Shown here piece by piece: positions 25,088 to 35,998 of a stretch of 64,000 nt of DNA. The position numbers and the translations under genes are program-made. A model generated the notes under the pieces. It saw nothing but the letters and a program-made list of their open reading frames with translations, was not told where the DNA came from and did no database searches. Location of the stretch: assembly GCA_937907425.1 (NCBI GenBank), contig CALCIE010000024.1, forward strand, positions 62,001 to 126,000. The letters run 5' to 3'. Source of the DNA: ZC4RG42 sp003242425. Its GTDB lineage: Bacteria; Pseudomonadota; Gammaproteobacteria; Burkholderiales; SG8-39. The first letter of the stretch is position 1, and every line of letters begins with the position of its first letter.

Positions 25088-26544
25088 TGGAATGGGAAGT
25101 CGTCATCGGCCTGGAAACGCACGTCCAGCTTTCCACCGCTTCGAAAATCTTCTCCGGCGCCTCGACCGCCTTCGGCGCGGCGCCCAATACCCAGGCCTCG
25201 GCGGTCGATATCGCCCTGCCGGGCGTGCTGCCGGTCCTGAACAAGGGCGCGGTCGAGCGCGCGATCCGCTTCGGGCTCGCCATCGGCGCGAAGATCAACC
25301 GGCGCTCGGTGTTCGCGCGCAAGAACTACTTCTATCCGGACCTGCCCAAGGGCTATCAGATCAGCCAGTACGAGCTGCCGATCGTCGAAGGCGGCGAGAT
25401 CCGCATCCTCACTTCGCAGGGTGAGAAGAGCATCCGCCTCACGCGCGCGCATCTGGAGGAGGACGCGGGCAAATCCCTGCACGAGGACTTCCACGGCATG
25501 TCGGGCATCGACCTCAACCGCGCCGGCACGCCGCTGCTCGAAATCGTCTCCGAACCGGACATGCGTTCCGCGGAAGAAGCCGTCGCCTACGCCAAGGCGC
25601 TGCACGCGCTGGTGCGCTGGATCGACATCTGCGACGGCAACATGCAGGAAGGCTCGTTCCGCTGCGACGCTAACGTCTCGGTGCGGCGCAAGGGCGATCC
25701 CAACTTCGGTACCCGGCGCGAGATCAAGAACCTCAACTCCTTCCGCTTCCTGCAGCAGGCGATCGAGTACGAGGTGAAGTGGCAGATCGAGACGCTGGAG
25801 GATGGCGGCAGGATCGAACAGGCCACCGTGCTCTTCGATCCCGATACCGGTGAGACCCGCGCCATGCGCACCAAGGAGGACGCGCACGACTACCGCTACT
25901 TCCCCGATCCCGACCTGCCGCCGCTGGTGCTGAGCGAGGAGTGGATCGAGCGCGTGCGCGGCGAGCTGCCCGAGCTGCCGCACATGAAACAGGAGCGCTA
26001 TCAGCGCGAGCTGGGCCTGTCGGCCTACGACGCCCAGACCCTTACCCAGTCGCGCGAAATGGCGGCCTACTTCGAGGACGTGGTCGCGCGCCTGGGCGGC
26101 GCCGAAGGCGGCGCAGCGAAGACGGCGGCCAACTGGGTGATGGTCGAACTGTCCGGCGCGTTGAACCGCAGCGGGCTTGCCATCGAACAGGCGCCGGTTA
26201 CGAGCGCGCAGCTCGCGCGGCTCATCGCGCGCATCCGCGACAACACCATTTCCGGCAAGATCGCCAAGGAGCTCTTCGACGCGATCTGGCAGGGCGAGGC
26301 GACGGGCGAGGACGCGGTCGATACGCTCATCGAGCGCAAGGGGCTGAAGCAGATCAGCGACGTCGGCGCGCTGACCGCGATCGTCGAGGAAGTGATCGCC
26401 GCCAATCCCAAGTCGGTGGATGAATACCGCGGCGGCAAGGAAAAGGCGCTCAACGCGCTGGTCGGTCAGGCCATGAAAGCCACCAAGGGCAAGGCCAATC
26501 CGGCCCAGCTCGCCGAACTGTTCCGCAACAAGCTGGCGAGCTAG
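25084..26544 (+). CDS. gatB: Aspartyl/glutamyl-tRNA(Asn/Gln) amidotransferase subunit B
   Basis: A 486-residue subunit that binds the misacylated tRNA and activates the amino acid. It begins WEVVIGLETHVQLSTASKIF, and has FYPDLPKGYQISQYELPI and the family signature GIDLNRAGTPLLEIVSEPD. The kinase-like domain is followed by the helical and YqeY tail domains at about 335-486 (ISGKIAKELFDAIW; NALVGQAMKATKGKANPAQL). Two consecutive ATGs begin at 25084, and the first overlaps the gatA stop. The TAG stop shares its CTAG with the convergent DUF4124 gene. Confidence 0.96.
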   Translation: MMEWEVVIGLETHVQLSTASKIFSGASTAFGAAPNTQASAVDIALPGVLPVLNKGAVERAIRFGLAIGAKINRRSVFARKNYFYPDLPKGYQISQYELPIVEGGEIRILTSQGEKSIRLTRAHLEEDAGKSLHEDFHGMSGIDLNRAGTPLLEIVSEPDMRSAEEAVAYAKALHALVRWIDICDGNMQEGSFRCDANVSVRRKGDPNFGTRREIKNLNSFRFLQQAIEYEVKWQIETLEDGGRIEQATVLFDPDTGETRAMRTKEDAHDYRYFPDPDLPPLVLSEEWIERVRGELPELPHMKQERYQRELGLSAYDAQTLTQSREMAAYFEDVVARLGGAEGGAAKTAANWVMVELSGALNRSGLAIEQAPVTSAQLARLIARIRDNTISGKIAKELFDAIWQGEATGEDAVDTLIERKGLKQISDVGALTAIVEEVIAANPKSVDEYRGGKEKALNALVGQAMKATKGKANPAQLAELFRNKLAS

Positions 26545-27194
26545 CGCGAAGCCTTGGTCTGCGAAGGCGCGCCGCGCGTCAGTTGCAGATAGCGGCGCTT
26601 GTCCTCGTCGTAGCGCTGGGTGATGGCGGCGGCTTCGCGCTGTTTCGCCTCGAACAGCGAGCGGTAGGTGGCCAGCTCCGCTTCGTTCGCTTCCACTTCG
26701 CGCTGCAGCCTGGCCGGCAGGGGTTTGCCCTGCGCTTCGTACTGCTTCGCCTGTTGGGCGAGCTCGTCGCGGCGGGCCTCGGCTTGCGCGAGCTGGTGCT
26801 GCATGTTCTGCAGCGCTTCGCGGCTCTGCGCCAGCGCCCGCTCGCGCGCATAGTCGATGTCCTCCGCGCTGGCGTAGGTCTTGAGCAGCGCCTCGTTCTT
26901 GCGCGCCTCCTCGCGTGCGCGCTTTTCGGCTTCCTGGCGCTCGCGTTCCTGGGCTTCGCGCGCGGCGAGCTCTTCGGGGCTCAGTGCGCCGGCCGTGCGT
27001 TTGGTTACGACACCCTGACGGTTCAATTGCACATGGGCTTTGCCGGTCGCCTCGCTCGGCAGGCGGTCGCTGTAATGCACCACGCCCTTGTCGTCGACCC
27101 AGCGGTAGAGCTGCTGCGCAGCCAGGCCGGAAGGGGTTTGGGACAGCGCCGCGACGAGACCCAGCAAAGCCACCTTGTGCAATCGATCAGGCAT
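26541..27194 (-). CDS. DUF4124 domain periplasmic protein with coiled coil
   Basis: A 217-residue exported protein. After a signal peptide (VALLGLVAALSQTPSGLAAQ) comes a DUF4124 domain, recognised by QLYRWVDDKGVVHYSDRLPS. A long Glu/Arg/Ala-rich stretch at about residues 70-200 is predicted to be a coiled coil (EELAAREAQERERQEAEKRA; DKRRYLQLTRGA). The function is unknown. It overlaps pyrE upstream by 8 bp, so it is likely cotranscribed with it. Its TAG stop is the complement of the gatB TAG, so the two convergent genes share the four bases CTAG. Confidence 0.82.
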   Translation of the reverse strand: MPDRLHKVALLGLVAALSQTPSGLAAQQLYRWVDDKGVVHYSDRLPSEATGKAHVQLNRQGVVTKRTAGALSPEELAAREAQERERQEAEKRAREEARKNEALLKTYASAEDIDYARERALAQSREALQNMQHQLAQAEARRDELAQQAKQYEAQGKPLPARLQREVEANEAELATYRSLFEAKQREAAAITQRYDEDKRRYLQLTRGAPSQTKASR

Positions 27195-27864
27195 AGCCTA
27201 CGGCTCCATAGTGACGTCTGTACTCGCTGATCGCCTGCAGATACTTGGCGAACTCGGGTTCGTTCTTCAAATAGTCCAGCAGATCGTCGGCGGTGGCGAT
27301 CGCGATGACCGGCACGCCGTAACGTTCCTCGACTTCCTGCACCGCGGATTTGTCGCCGGTGCCGCGCTCCATGCGGTCGAGCGAAATGGCCACGCCCGCC
27401 AGTTGCGCGCCATGCGCTTCCAGGATGGCGGCCGCTTCACGCACCGCCGTGCCGGCCGTCATCACATCGTCGATCACCAGCACGCGGCCCTGGAGCGGCG
27501 CGCCGATGATGCTGCCGCCTTCGCCGTGATCCTTCACTTCCTTGCGGTTGAAGGCGTAGGGCACGTCGCGGCCCATGCGCGCCAGCTGCATCGCCGTGCC
27601 GGCGGCGAGCGCAATGCCTTTGTACGCCGGACCGAAAAGCATGTCGAACGCCACTCCCGAGGAAAGGATGGCTTTTGCGTAAAATTCCGCGAGTCGATCC
27701 AACCGGGCTCCGGTGTTGAACAGGCCGGCGTTGAAAAAGTACGGGGTGGTCCTGCCGGATTTCGTCACAAAACTGCCGAAACGCAGCACACCGCAGTCGA
27801 TACAGAAGCGGATAAAGTCCTGCCTGAATTCCGTCACAACTTGTTCCTTCGAAGCGCTAATCAT
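27187..27864 (-). CDS. pyrE: Orotate phosphoribosyltransferase
   Basis: A 225-residue enzyme making OMP from orotate and PRPP in pyrimidine synthesis. The PRPP-binding motif is GRVLVIDDVMTAGTAVREAA. The N-terminal FIRFCIDCGVLRFGSFVTKS and FDMLFGPAYKGIALAAGTAM are family landmarks. The frame runs further upstream, but family N-termini fit the ATG at 27862-27864 (MISASKEQVVTEF). It is divergent from xth with a 100 bp spacer containing a GGGGGAAGCCCCC inverted repeat in the pyrE leader. Confidence 0.95.
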   Translation of the reverse strand: MISASKEQVVTEFRQDFIRFCIDCGVLRFGSFVTKSGRTTPYFFNAGLFNTGARLDRLAEFYAKAILSSGVAFDMLFGPAYKGIALAAGTAMQLARMGRDVPYAFNRKEVKDHGEGGSIIGAPLQGRVLVIDDVMTAGTAVREAAAILEAHGAQLAGVAISLDRMERGTGDKSAVQEVEERYGVPVIAIATADDLLDYLKNEPEFAKYLQAISEYRRHYGAVGYA

Positions 27865-27964
27865 GTCAATGGATGCTCGGGTCGCCGGGGGGCTTCCCCC
27901 TACCTGCTTCGGCAAAGCGTTGACCGCCCCCTCTGCCGATCAGCGCTTCCGTAAAGGTTTCAAC

Positions 27965-28747
27965 ATGTTACGCGTCATCACCCTCAATCTCAACGGCATC
28001 CGCTCGGCGGTCTCCAAAGGCTTCCTCGACTGGCTGGTGAAACAGAAGGCCGATTGCGTCTGCATGCAGGAGATCCGCGCGCAGCAGGCGGACCTGTCCG
28101 ACGCAATCCTTATGCCAAACGGATTGCACGCCCACTTCGCCTGCGCCGAACGCAAGGGCTATGCGGGCGTGGCCATGTATTGCCGCAAGGAACCCGATCG
28201 TTTCATTTCGGGTTTCGGCAGCGCGGAGTTCGACCCGGAAGGGCGCTATCTGCAGGCGGACTTCGGCGGGCTGTCGATCGTGTCGCTCTATATGCCCTCG
28301 GGTTCGAGCGGCGAGGAACGCCAGGCGGCGAAATTCCGCTTCATGGACGAGTTCATGCCGCATCTTGCCCGGCTGGCGAAGAGCGGGCGCGAGTTCATCA
28401 TCTGCGGCGATTGGAACATCGCCCACACCGAAAAGGACTTGAAGAACTGGAAGTCGAACCAGAAGAACTCGGGTTTTCTGCCGGAGGAACGCGCCTGGCT
28501 CACGGAAGTGTTCGAGCGCCACGGCTGGGTCGACGTGTACCGCCGCCTGTATCCGGAGGCGACCGGCGAAGGCTACACTTGGTGGTCCAACCGTGGTCAG
28601 GCGTACGCGAAGAACGTGGGCTGGCGCATCGACTACCAGATCGCCACGCCCGGCATCGCCGCCAGGGCCTTGAAGGCCTCGGTGTACAAGGAGCAGAAGT
28701 TCAGCGACCATGCGCCGCTGATCGTCGATTACGACTATGCGATTTGA
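27965..28747 (+). CDS. xthA: Exodeoxyribonuclease III
   Basis: A 260-residue EEP-family apurinic/apyrimidinic endonuclease and 3' exonuclease for base-excision repair. The metal-binding Glu is in CMQEIRAQQADL. The central GDWNIAHTEKDLKNWKSNQK carries the Asp and Asn catalytic residues, and WRIDYQIATPG and KFSDHAPLIVDYDY give the C-terminal Asp-His pair. I start at the ATG at 27965 (MLRVITLNLNGIRS), preceded by AAAGG; the upstream extension in frame is not family-like. Confidence 0.94.
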   Translation: MLRVITLNLNGIRSAVSKGFLDWLVKQKADCVCMQEIRAQQADLSDAILMPNGLHAHFACAERKGYAGVAMYCRKEPDRFISGFGSAEFDPEGRYLQADFGGLSIVSLYMPSGSSGEERQAAKFRFMDEFMPHLARLAKSGREFIICGDWNIAHTEKDLKNWKSNQKNSGFLPEERAWLTEVFERHGWVDVYRRLYPEATGEGYTWWSNRGQAYAKNVGWRIDYQIATPGIAARALKASVYKEQKFSDHAPLIVDYDYAI

Positions 28748-28771
28748 GCCGTTGAGGAACACCGTCCCGGC

Positions 28772-30085
28772 ATGAGCGAGCCACGCTCCGACTGGCGTGC
28801 CCGGCTGCCCGCGGGCCTGCGTCCCTACTTCGAATCCGCGCCGCTCGCCGCGCTGTTCCTCGGCATTTCCTCCGGCTTCGGCTTCGCGATGATCGGGGCG
28901 ACGCTCACCACGCGGCTCGCCCAGCACGGCATCACCAAAAGCGCCGTCACCGCTTTTGCCCTCACCTTCCTCGCCTACAACTTCAAGTTCCTCTGGGCGC
29001 CGATCGTGGACAACGTGCGCCTGCCTTTGATCGGGCGCTACGGGCAGCGGCGCAGCTGGCTGTGGGCCACGGGCGTCGCGGTGATGGTGGCCGTCGTATG
29101 GCTCGGCCTCGCCGATCCCGATGAGGCCCTCTACATGGTGGCGTTGGCCGCCATTGCGGTGGGCATCGCCGGCGCGACCTTCGACATCATCATCGACGCC
29201 TATCGCATCGAGCTGCTGGAACCGCGCCAGCTCGGTGTGGGCTCGGGCATGTCGCAGTACGGCTGGCGCATCGGCGCCGCGGCGGCGGGCGCGCTGGCGC
29301 TGGTGATTGCGCAACGCGCGGGTTGGGCGGCGGCCTATATGGCCTGCGCGGCGTTCGCGCTGCCCGCCATGCTGGTCGGCGTGGTGATGGGCGAGCCCAA
29401 ACGCCATCGCGAACCCGCCAAGCCGCACGGGCTGACCGAAGCCATCGTCGCCTACTTCAGTCCGCTCACCGAATTCCTCAAGCGTCAGGGCGCGCTGGTG
29501 GTGTTGCTGTTCGTGCTGATCCACAAGATCGGCGACACGCTCGCCAATCTCACCTTGCGCCTGCTGTTCCAGGATCTGGGCTTCAACAACGACGAGATCG
29601 CCTTCTACGACGTGGGCATCGGTTTCGTGTGTCTGCTCGTCGGCGTGTTCGTCGGCGGGGTGATCTACACCCGTCTGGGCATGAAGCGTTCGGTGCTGAT
29701 CAGCCTGGTGCTGATGGCGATCTCCAATCTCAGTTTCGCGGGCCTTGCCGCCGCCGGCCATACTAATCTCGGCATGGCGGCGGCGGTGGGTTTCGAGAAT
29801 TTCGCCAGCGGTATCGGCGGCGTCACGGTGGTGGCCTATCTGTCCGCGCTCTGCAACCTGCGTTTCACCGCGAGCCAGTACGCGTTGCTTTCGGCGCTGG
29901 CGAGCATCGCCGGGCGGGTGCTCACCGGCACCACGGTGGGCGCACTGATCGACGCGATCGGCTACGTCTACTTCTACGTGCTCACCACCATCATCGCCCT
30001 GCCCGGCGTGGTACTGTTCTGGCTGATGATGCGCTCCGGGCTCGCCGATCTGTCGCTCGGCTCGGCCGGCCGCAACGGCGACTGA
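28772..30085 (+). CDS. ampG: AmpG-like MFS permease (muropeptide transporter family)
   Basis: A 437-residue major facilitator with about twelve hydrophobic helices. It shows AmpG-like landmarks FLGISSGFGFAMIGATLTTR, AYNFKFLWAPIVDNVRLPLI, DIIIDAYRIELLEPRQLGVG and FENFASGIGGVTVVAYLSAL. AmpG imports anhydro-muropeptides for wall recycling and, in species with inducible AmpC, signals beta-lactam damage; no ampC or ampR is in the window. Substrate is inferred from family only. It begins 24 bp after xth and its TGA abuts the convergent metW stop without overlap. Confidence 0.82.
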   Translation: MSEPRSDWRARLPAGLRPYFESAPLAALFLGISSGFGFAMIGATLTTRLAQHGITKSAVTAFALTFLAYNFKFLWAPIVDNVRLPLIGRYGQRRSWLWATGVAVMVAVVWLGLADPDEALYMVALAAIAVGIAGATFDIIIDAYRIELLEPRQLGVGSGMSQYGWRIGAAAAGALALVIAQRAGWAAAYMACAAFALPAMLVGVVMGEPKRHREPAKPHGLTEAIVAYFSPLTEFLKRQGALVVLLFVLIHKIGDTLANLTLRLLFQDLGFNNDEIAFYDVGIGFVCLLVGVFVGGVIYTRLGMKRSVLISLVLMAISNLSFAGLAAAGHTNLGMAAAVGFENFASGIGGVTVVAYLSALCNLRFTASQYALLSALASIAGRVLTGTTVGALIDAIGYVYFYVLTTIIALPGVVLFWLMMRSGLADLSLGSAGRNGD

Positions 30086-30693
30086 TCAGGCCTTGCTGCA
30101 GCGGTACACCGCCAGGCTGCCGCGCAGGTTCGGCAGCAGACGAACCGGTTTGTTCTCGTGCAGCACCAGCCGTTCGAGGATGCGCACGCCGCGTTCGGCG
30201 CAGAAGGCCTCGAAATCGTGCAGCGTGCAAAGGTGGATGTTGGGCGTGTTGTACCACTGGTACGGCAGCTCGTCCGAGACCGGCATGCGTCCGTTGACGC
30301 CGAGCTGCCAGCGCGTGCGCCAGTAGCCGAAATTCGGGAAGGTGACGATGGCCTCGCGGCCCACGCGCAGCATTTCGTCCAGCACCACCTCGGTCTGGCG
30401 CATGGCCTGCAGCGTCTGCGAAAGGATGACGTAATCGAAGGCGCCGTCCTCGAATTCGGCCAGGCCGCGCTCCAGGTCGCCCTGGATAACGTTGATGCCG
30501 TTGCGCAGCGAAGCGATCACCTTGTCGTCGTTGATCTCCACGCCGTAGCCCGAGACGCCGCGCGTGTGCTTGAGGTACTTCAGCAGCAGGCCGTCGCCGC
30601 AGCCCAGATCGAGCACGCGCGCATTGGGCCGGATCCAGGCCGCGATGGCTGCGAAATCCGGCCGGCCCGCAAGACTGATCTGTTCCTGCTGTG

Positions 30694-30697
<4 letters not shown>
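30086..30697 (-). CDS. metW: Methionine biosynthesis protein MetW
   Basis: A 203-residue SAM-methyltransferase-fold protein required with MetX for homoserine acylation in many proteobacteria. Motif I is VLDLGCGDGLLLKYLK. Family landmarks are GYGVEINDDKVIASLRNGIN, DYVILSQTLQAMRQTEVVLD, IVTFPNFGYWRTRWQLGVNG and TPNIHLCTLHDFEAFC. It overlaps metX by 4 bp (ATGA), the usual arrangement, and would share the riboswitch-controlled transcript. Confidence 0.93.
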
Positions 30698-31893
<1,196 letters not shown>

Positions 31894-31910
31894 CGTTGTA
31901 CTTGTTTGGC

Positions 31911-31929
31911 GCGCACGCGGCGCGTGCGC
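31911..31929 (-). repeat. Inverted repeat in the metX leader near the start codon
   Basis: A perfect 8-bp stem (GCGCACGC / GCGTGCGC) with a 3-base loop lies 18-36 bases upstream of the metX ATG. Being this close to the start, it could affect ribosome access, and I see no good Shine-Dalgarno sequence between it and the ATG. It lacks a T-tract, so it is not an intrinsic terminator. Confidence 0.5.
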
Positions 31930-31956
31930 TGGAAAAGCCTGACCGCTCTCCAAAAC

Positions 31957-31993
31957 GAAAAAACCCGTTCGAGCTCGCGTGGCTCAAACGGGT
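31957..31993 (-). terminator. Intrinsic terminator/attenuator in the metX leader
   Basis: On the minus strand AACCCGTTTGAGC pairs with GCTCGAACGGGTT (one mismatch) around a 7-base loop. The hairpin runs directly into a T-tract (31963-31958) and is oriented toward metX, 64 bp before its ATG. The 5' arm begins three bases after the conserved 3' end of the SAM-II-like aptamer. This makes it the likely expression platform, not the terminator of an upstream gene, since that gene ends about 145 bp earlier. Confidence 0.85.
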
Positions 31994-31995
31994 TA

Positions 31996-32077
31996 CCCTC
32001 GCTTTAGCCGTACTTATTTGACACACCGTCATGCACTGACGGCGGGCGCCCGCAAGCTGAACATCAAATCGGCGCAA
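31996..32077 (-). ncRNA. Candidate SAM-II (SAM-alpha) riboswitch of metX-metW
   Basis: The minus-strand leader of metX has the SAM-II pseudoknot layout. P1 is GCGCC (32075-32071) with GGCGC (32050-32046). The 20-base loop starts GATTTGA and ends with the conserved TTGC. The downstream TCAAAT (32021-32016) is complementary to the loop's ATTTGA, forming the pseudoknot. The invariant GCTAAA follows at 32008-32003. An extra 6-bp hairpin (CCGTCA/TGACGG, 32042-32026) sits between P1 and the pseudoknot strand. An intrinsic terminator follows at once. SAM-II aptamers are known upstream of methionine genes, mostly in Alphaproteobacteria. The match is by motif and pairing; no covariance model was run. 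Confidence 0.75.
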
Positions 32078-32080
32078 GCA

Positions 32081-32094
32081 CGGTCTTTCGACCG
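32081..32094 (-). other. GAAA-tetraloop hairpin just 5' of the riboswitch
   Basis: The minus strand has CGGTC-GAAA-GACCG, a perfect 5-bp stem capped by a GNRA loop. Flanking AAGC/GCTT can extend it around one bulged base to about 32098-32077. It ends at the foot of aptamer P1. It could be a 5' leader stabiliser, a docking element, or a leftover from the upstream gene's 3' end; no T-tract follows. Confidence 0.45.
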
Positions 32095-32138
32095 GCTTCG
32101 TCCCGGCCGCCGGCGAACCGGCTGCCGAGGACCGCATC

Positions 32139-32531
32139 TTAGCGCGATTCGCGGTGTGCTTGCCAGTCGGCGCGGCGGAAGCGCCGGCGGCGTGCGGGCA
32201 GCCGGTCCCTTAGGGCGAGGTATTCGTCCAGGCGCGCATCGAGCGCCGCGCGCAAGGCGGCCGGCAATGCGGCCGCCGCGCCGCGGAAGCGGGCCACGAG
32301 CTGCCGCGCCTCTTCCTCGTTCTTCGCGATGCGCTCGCCGTCGTGATAGAAGCGGCCACCCCCTTTCCACACCAGCGCCCGGTCTTCGGCATCGTCGCCG
32401 TAACACAGCTCGAACGCGGCGAGCGTGCCGGCGGCGTCCTGCCACAGGAACAGGTCGAAATAGTCGTCGTGGAACCAGCGGCGGGTGAGGCCGGGCTCGT
32501 CCTGGCGCAGGCCGGTGATCTCTCGCAGCAT
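32139..32531 (-). CDS. Conserved hypothetical protein, 130 residues
   Basis: A small soluble protein starting MLREITGLRQDEPGLTRRWF, with DYFDLFLWQDAAGTLAAFEL and ALVWKGGGRFYHDGE. The C-terminal half is helical and Arg-rich (LRDRLPARRRRFRRADWQAH). The middle looks like a short beta-sheet module. I do not recognise a named domain. It lies 41 bp downstream of ptsI on the same strand and may be the last gene of the gshAB-pts operon. Codon use matches the neighbours. The 61 bp after its stop lead into the metX riboswitch. Confidence 0.65.
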   Translation of the reverse strand: MLREITGLRQDEPGLTRRWFHDDYFDLFLWQDAAGTLAAFELCYGDDAEDRALVWKGGGRFYHDGERIAKNEEEARQLVARFRGAAAALPAALRAALDARLDEYLALRDRLPARRRRFRRADWQAHRESR

Positions 32532-32572
32532 GCCTCCTCCGTCCGGGTGGAGCGCCGGCCGCGAGACGCGGT

Positions 32573-34348
<1,776 letters not shown>

Positions 34349-34359
34349 GCGCCCCCGCT

Positions 34360-34629
34360 CTATTCGGCCTCGCCGAAGCGATTGCCGATGAGCTCGACCA
34401 GCGCGGCGAGCGCGGCTTCCGCGTCCTCGCCCTCGGCGTCGATCTCGATGCGGCTGCCCTTGCCCGCGGCCAGCATCATCACGCCCATGATGCTCTTGGC
34501 GTTGACCCGCCGGCCGTTGCGCGACAGCCAAATTTCGGATTTGTACTTGCTCGCGGTCTGCGTGAGTTTGGCCGAAGCGCGCGCGTGCAGCCCGAGCTTG
34601 TTGATGATTTCAACTTCCCGTTGCGGCAT
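34360..34629 (-). CDS. ptsH: Phosphocarrier protein HPr
   Basis: An 89-residue HPr. Phosphoacceptor His15 lies in NKLGLHARASAKLTQTA, and the regulatory Ser46 site is in NAKSIMGVMMLAAGKGS. Retention of the Ser46 region fits regulation by HPr kinase, which is common in Betaproteobacteria, though hprK is not in the window. It overlaps the EIIA gene by 20 bp and precedes ptsI. Confidence 0.95.
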   Translation of the reverse strand: MPQREVEIINKLGLHARASAKLTQTASKYKSEIWLSRNGRRVNAKSIMGVMMLAAGKGSRIEIDAEGEDAEAALAALVELIGNRFGEAE

Positions 34630-35023
34630 TGGACTCGGAAGGAACGAGATGAACGATGCCGTCGTGACCGCCGCTCATCGCCTTTGCCACCACGGTACTG
34701 AGGTCTTCGTTGCGGTAGGTGAGCGCCCGCACCAGCATCGGCAGGCTGGCGCCCGACAGCACCTCGACCTTGCCCGGCACGTACAGGCGCGTGGCGATGT
34801 TCGAGGGCGTGGCGCCCATCATGTCGGTGAGCACCAGCACGCCCTGGCCTTCATCCAGTTGCTTCACGAGCTCTTGGGCCACCGGCAGGATGAGATCGGG
34901 ATCATCGTGCACGGTCACGCCCACCTGGCGCACGCGCAAGGGCCGCTTGCCGAGCACGTGACTGGCGCAATGGATGAGCGCTTCGCCGAAGGCGCCGTGG
35001 CTGACGATCAGGATCCCGACCAT
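34610..35023 (-). CDS. PTS EIIA component, mannose/fructose family
   Basis: A 137-residue EIIA(Man)-type domain with phosphoacceptor His9 in GILIVSHGAFGEAL and the family motif GVLVLTDMMGATPSNIA. It stands alone, without EIIB/C/D. Together with HPr and EI this suggests a regulatory phosphorelay and not sugar uptake. The 3' end overlaps ptsH by 20 bp, and the gene follows gshB after 9 bp. Confidence 0.92.
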   Translation of the reverse strand: MVGILIVSHGAFGEALIHCASHVLGKRPLRVRQVGVTVHDDPDLILPVAQELVKQLDEGQGVLVLTDMMGATPSNIATRLYVPGKVEVLSGASLPMLVRALTYRNEDLSTVVAKAMSGGHDGIVHLVPSESNAATGS

Positions 35024-35032
35024 GGTGCAAGT

Positions 35033-35998
35033 CTAGCCGGCTTCGGGCGCTTTGCGTGCCGCAAGCGCCTCTTCCAGCGCGTCGATGTACATCTTCGCCA
35101 CATCGAAGCCGGTCTGCGCCGCGATTTCGCGAAAGCAGGTGGGGCTGGTGACGTTGATTTCGGTGATGTAGTCGCCGATCACGTCCAGGCCCACCAGCAG
35201 CAGGCCGCGCCGGGCGAGGACGGGGCCCAGCGCCTCGGCGATCTCGCGGTCGCGTGCGCTCAGGGGCCGCGCGACGCCCGTGCCGCCGGCGGCCAGGTTG
35301 CCGCGCGTCTCGCCCGGCTTGGGGATGCGCGCGAGCGCGTAGGGTACGGGCTTGCCGCCGATCAGCAGCACGCGCTTGTCGCCTTCGGTGATCTCGGGAA
35401 TGAAGCGCTGCGCCATGATCGTGCGGCGGCCGTGGTGCGACAGCGTCTCGACGATGGCGTTGCGGTTGAGGTCATGGCGCGTGACGCGGAAGATGCCGGT
35501 GCCGCCCATGCCGTCGAGCGGTTTCAGCACCACGTCCTGGTGCTCGTCGATGAAGGCCTGCACTTCCCAGGCGAGCCGCGTCACCAGCGTGGGCACCGTG
35601 TACTGCGCAAACTCCGCGATCGCGAGTTTTTCGCTGTGGTCGCGGATCGCGCGCGGATCGTTGAACACGCGCGCGCCTTCGGCCACAGCCCGTTCCAGCA
35701 GCCAGGTGCTGGTGACGTACTCCATGTCGAAGGGCGGGTCCTTGCGCATCAGCACCGCGTCGAACTCGGCGAGCGCCGTCTCGCGCGAGGGCCCGAGCCG
35801 GTACCAGTCCTCCTCGTCGCCGGTCAGCGTGAGCGGCGCTGCGCCGCCCAGTACCCGGCCGCCTTTCCACATCAGCCCCTCCTGCATCATGACGTGCAGC
35901 TCGTAGCCGCGCCGCACGGCCTCCACCATCATGGCGTAGGTGGAATCCTTGTAGGGTTTGATGGACGGCAGCGGATCGAGGATGAAGCAGAGTCTCAT
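35033..35998 (-). CDS. gshB: Glutathione synthetase
   Basis: A 321-residue ATP-grasp ligase joining gamma-glutamylcysteine and glycine. The N-terminal signature is RLCFILDPLPSIKPYKDSTY. ATP-grasp elements are DVVLKPLDGMGGTGIFRV and RVLLIGGKPVPYALARIPKP. The C-terminal GLDVIGDYITEINVTSPTCF supplies metal ligands. Its ATG overlaps the gshA stop by 4 bp, so both steps of glutathione synthesis are coupled. Confidence 0.96.
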   Translation of the reverse strand: MRLCFILDPLPSIKPYKDSTYAMMVEAVRRGYELHVMMQEGLMWKGGRVLGGAAPLTLTGDEEDWYRLGPSRETALAEFDAVLMRKDPPFDMEYVTSTWLLERAVAEGARVFNDPRAIRDHSEKLAIAEFAQYTVPTLVTRLAWEVQAFIDEHQDVVLKPLDGMGGTGIFRVTRHDLNRNAIVETLSHHGRRTIMAQRFIPEITEGDKRVLLIGGKPVPYALARIPKPGETRGNLAAGGTGVARPLSARDREIAEALGPVLARRGLLLVGLDVIGDYITEINVTSPTCFREIAAQTGFDVAKMYIDALEEALAARKAPEAG

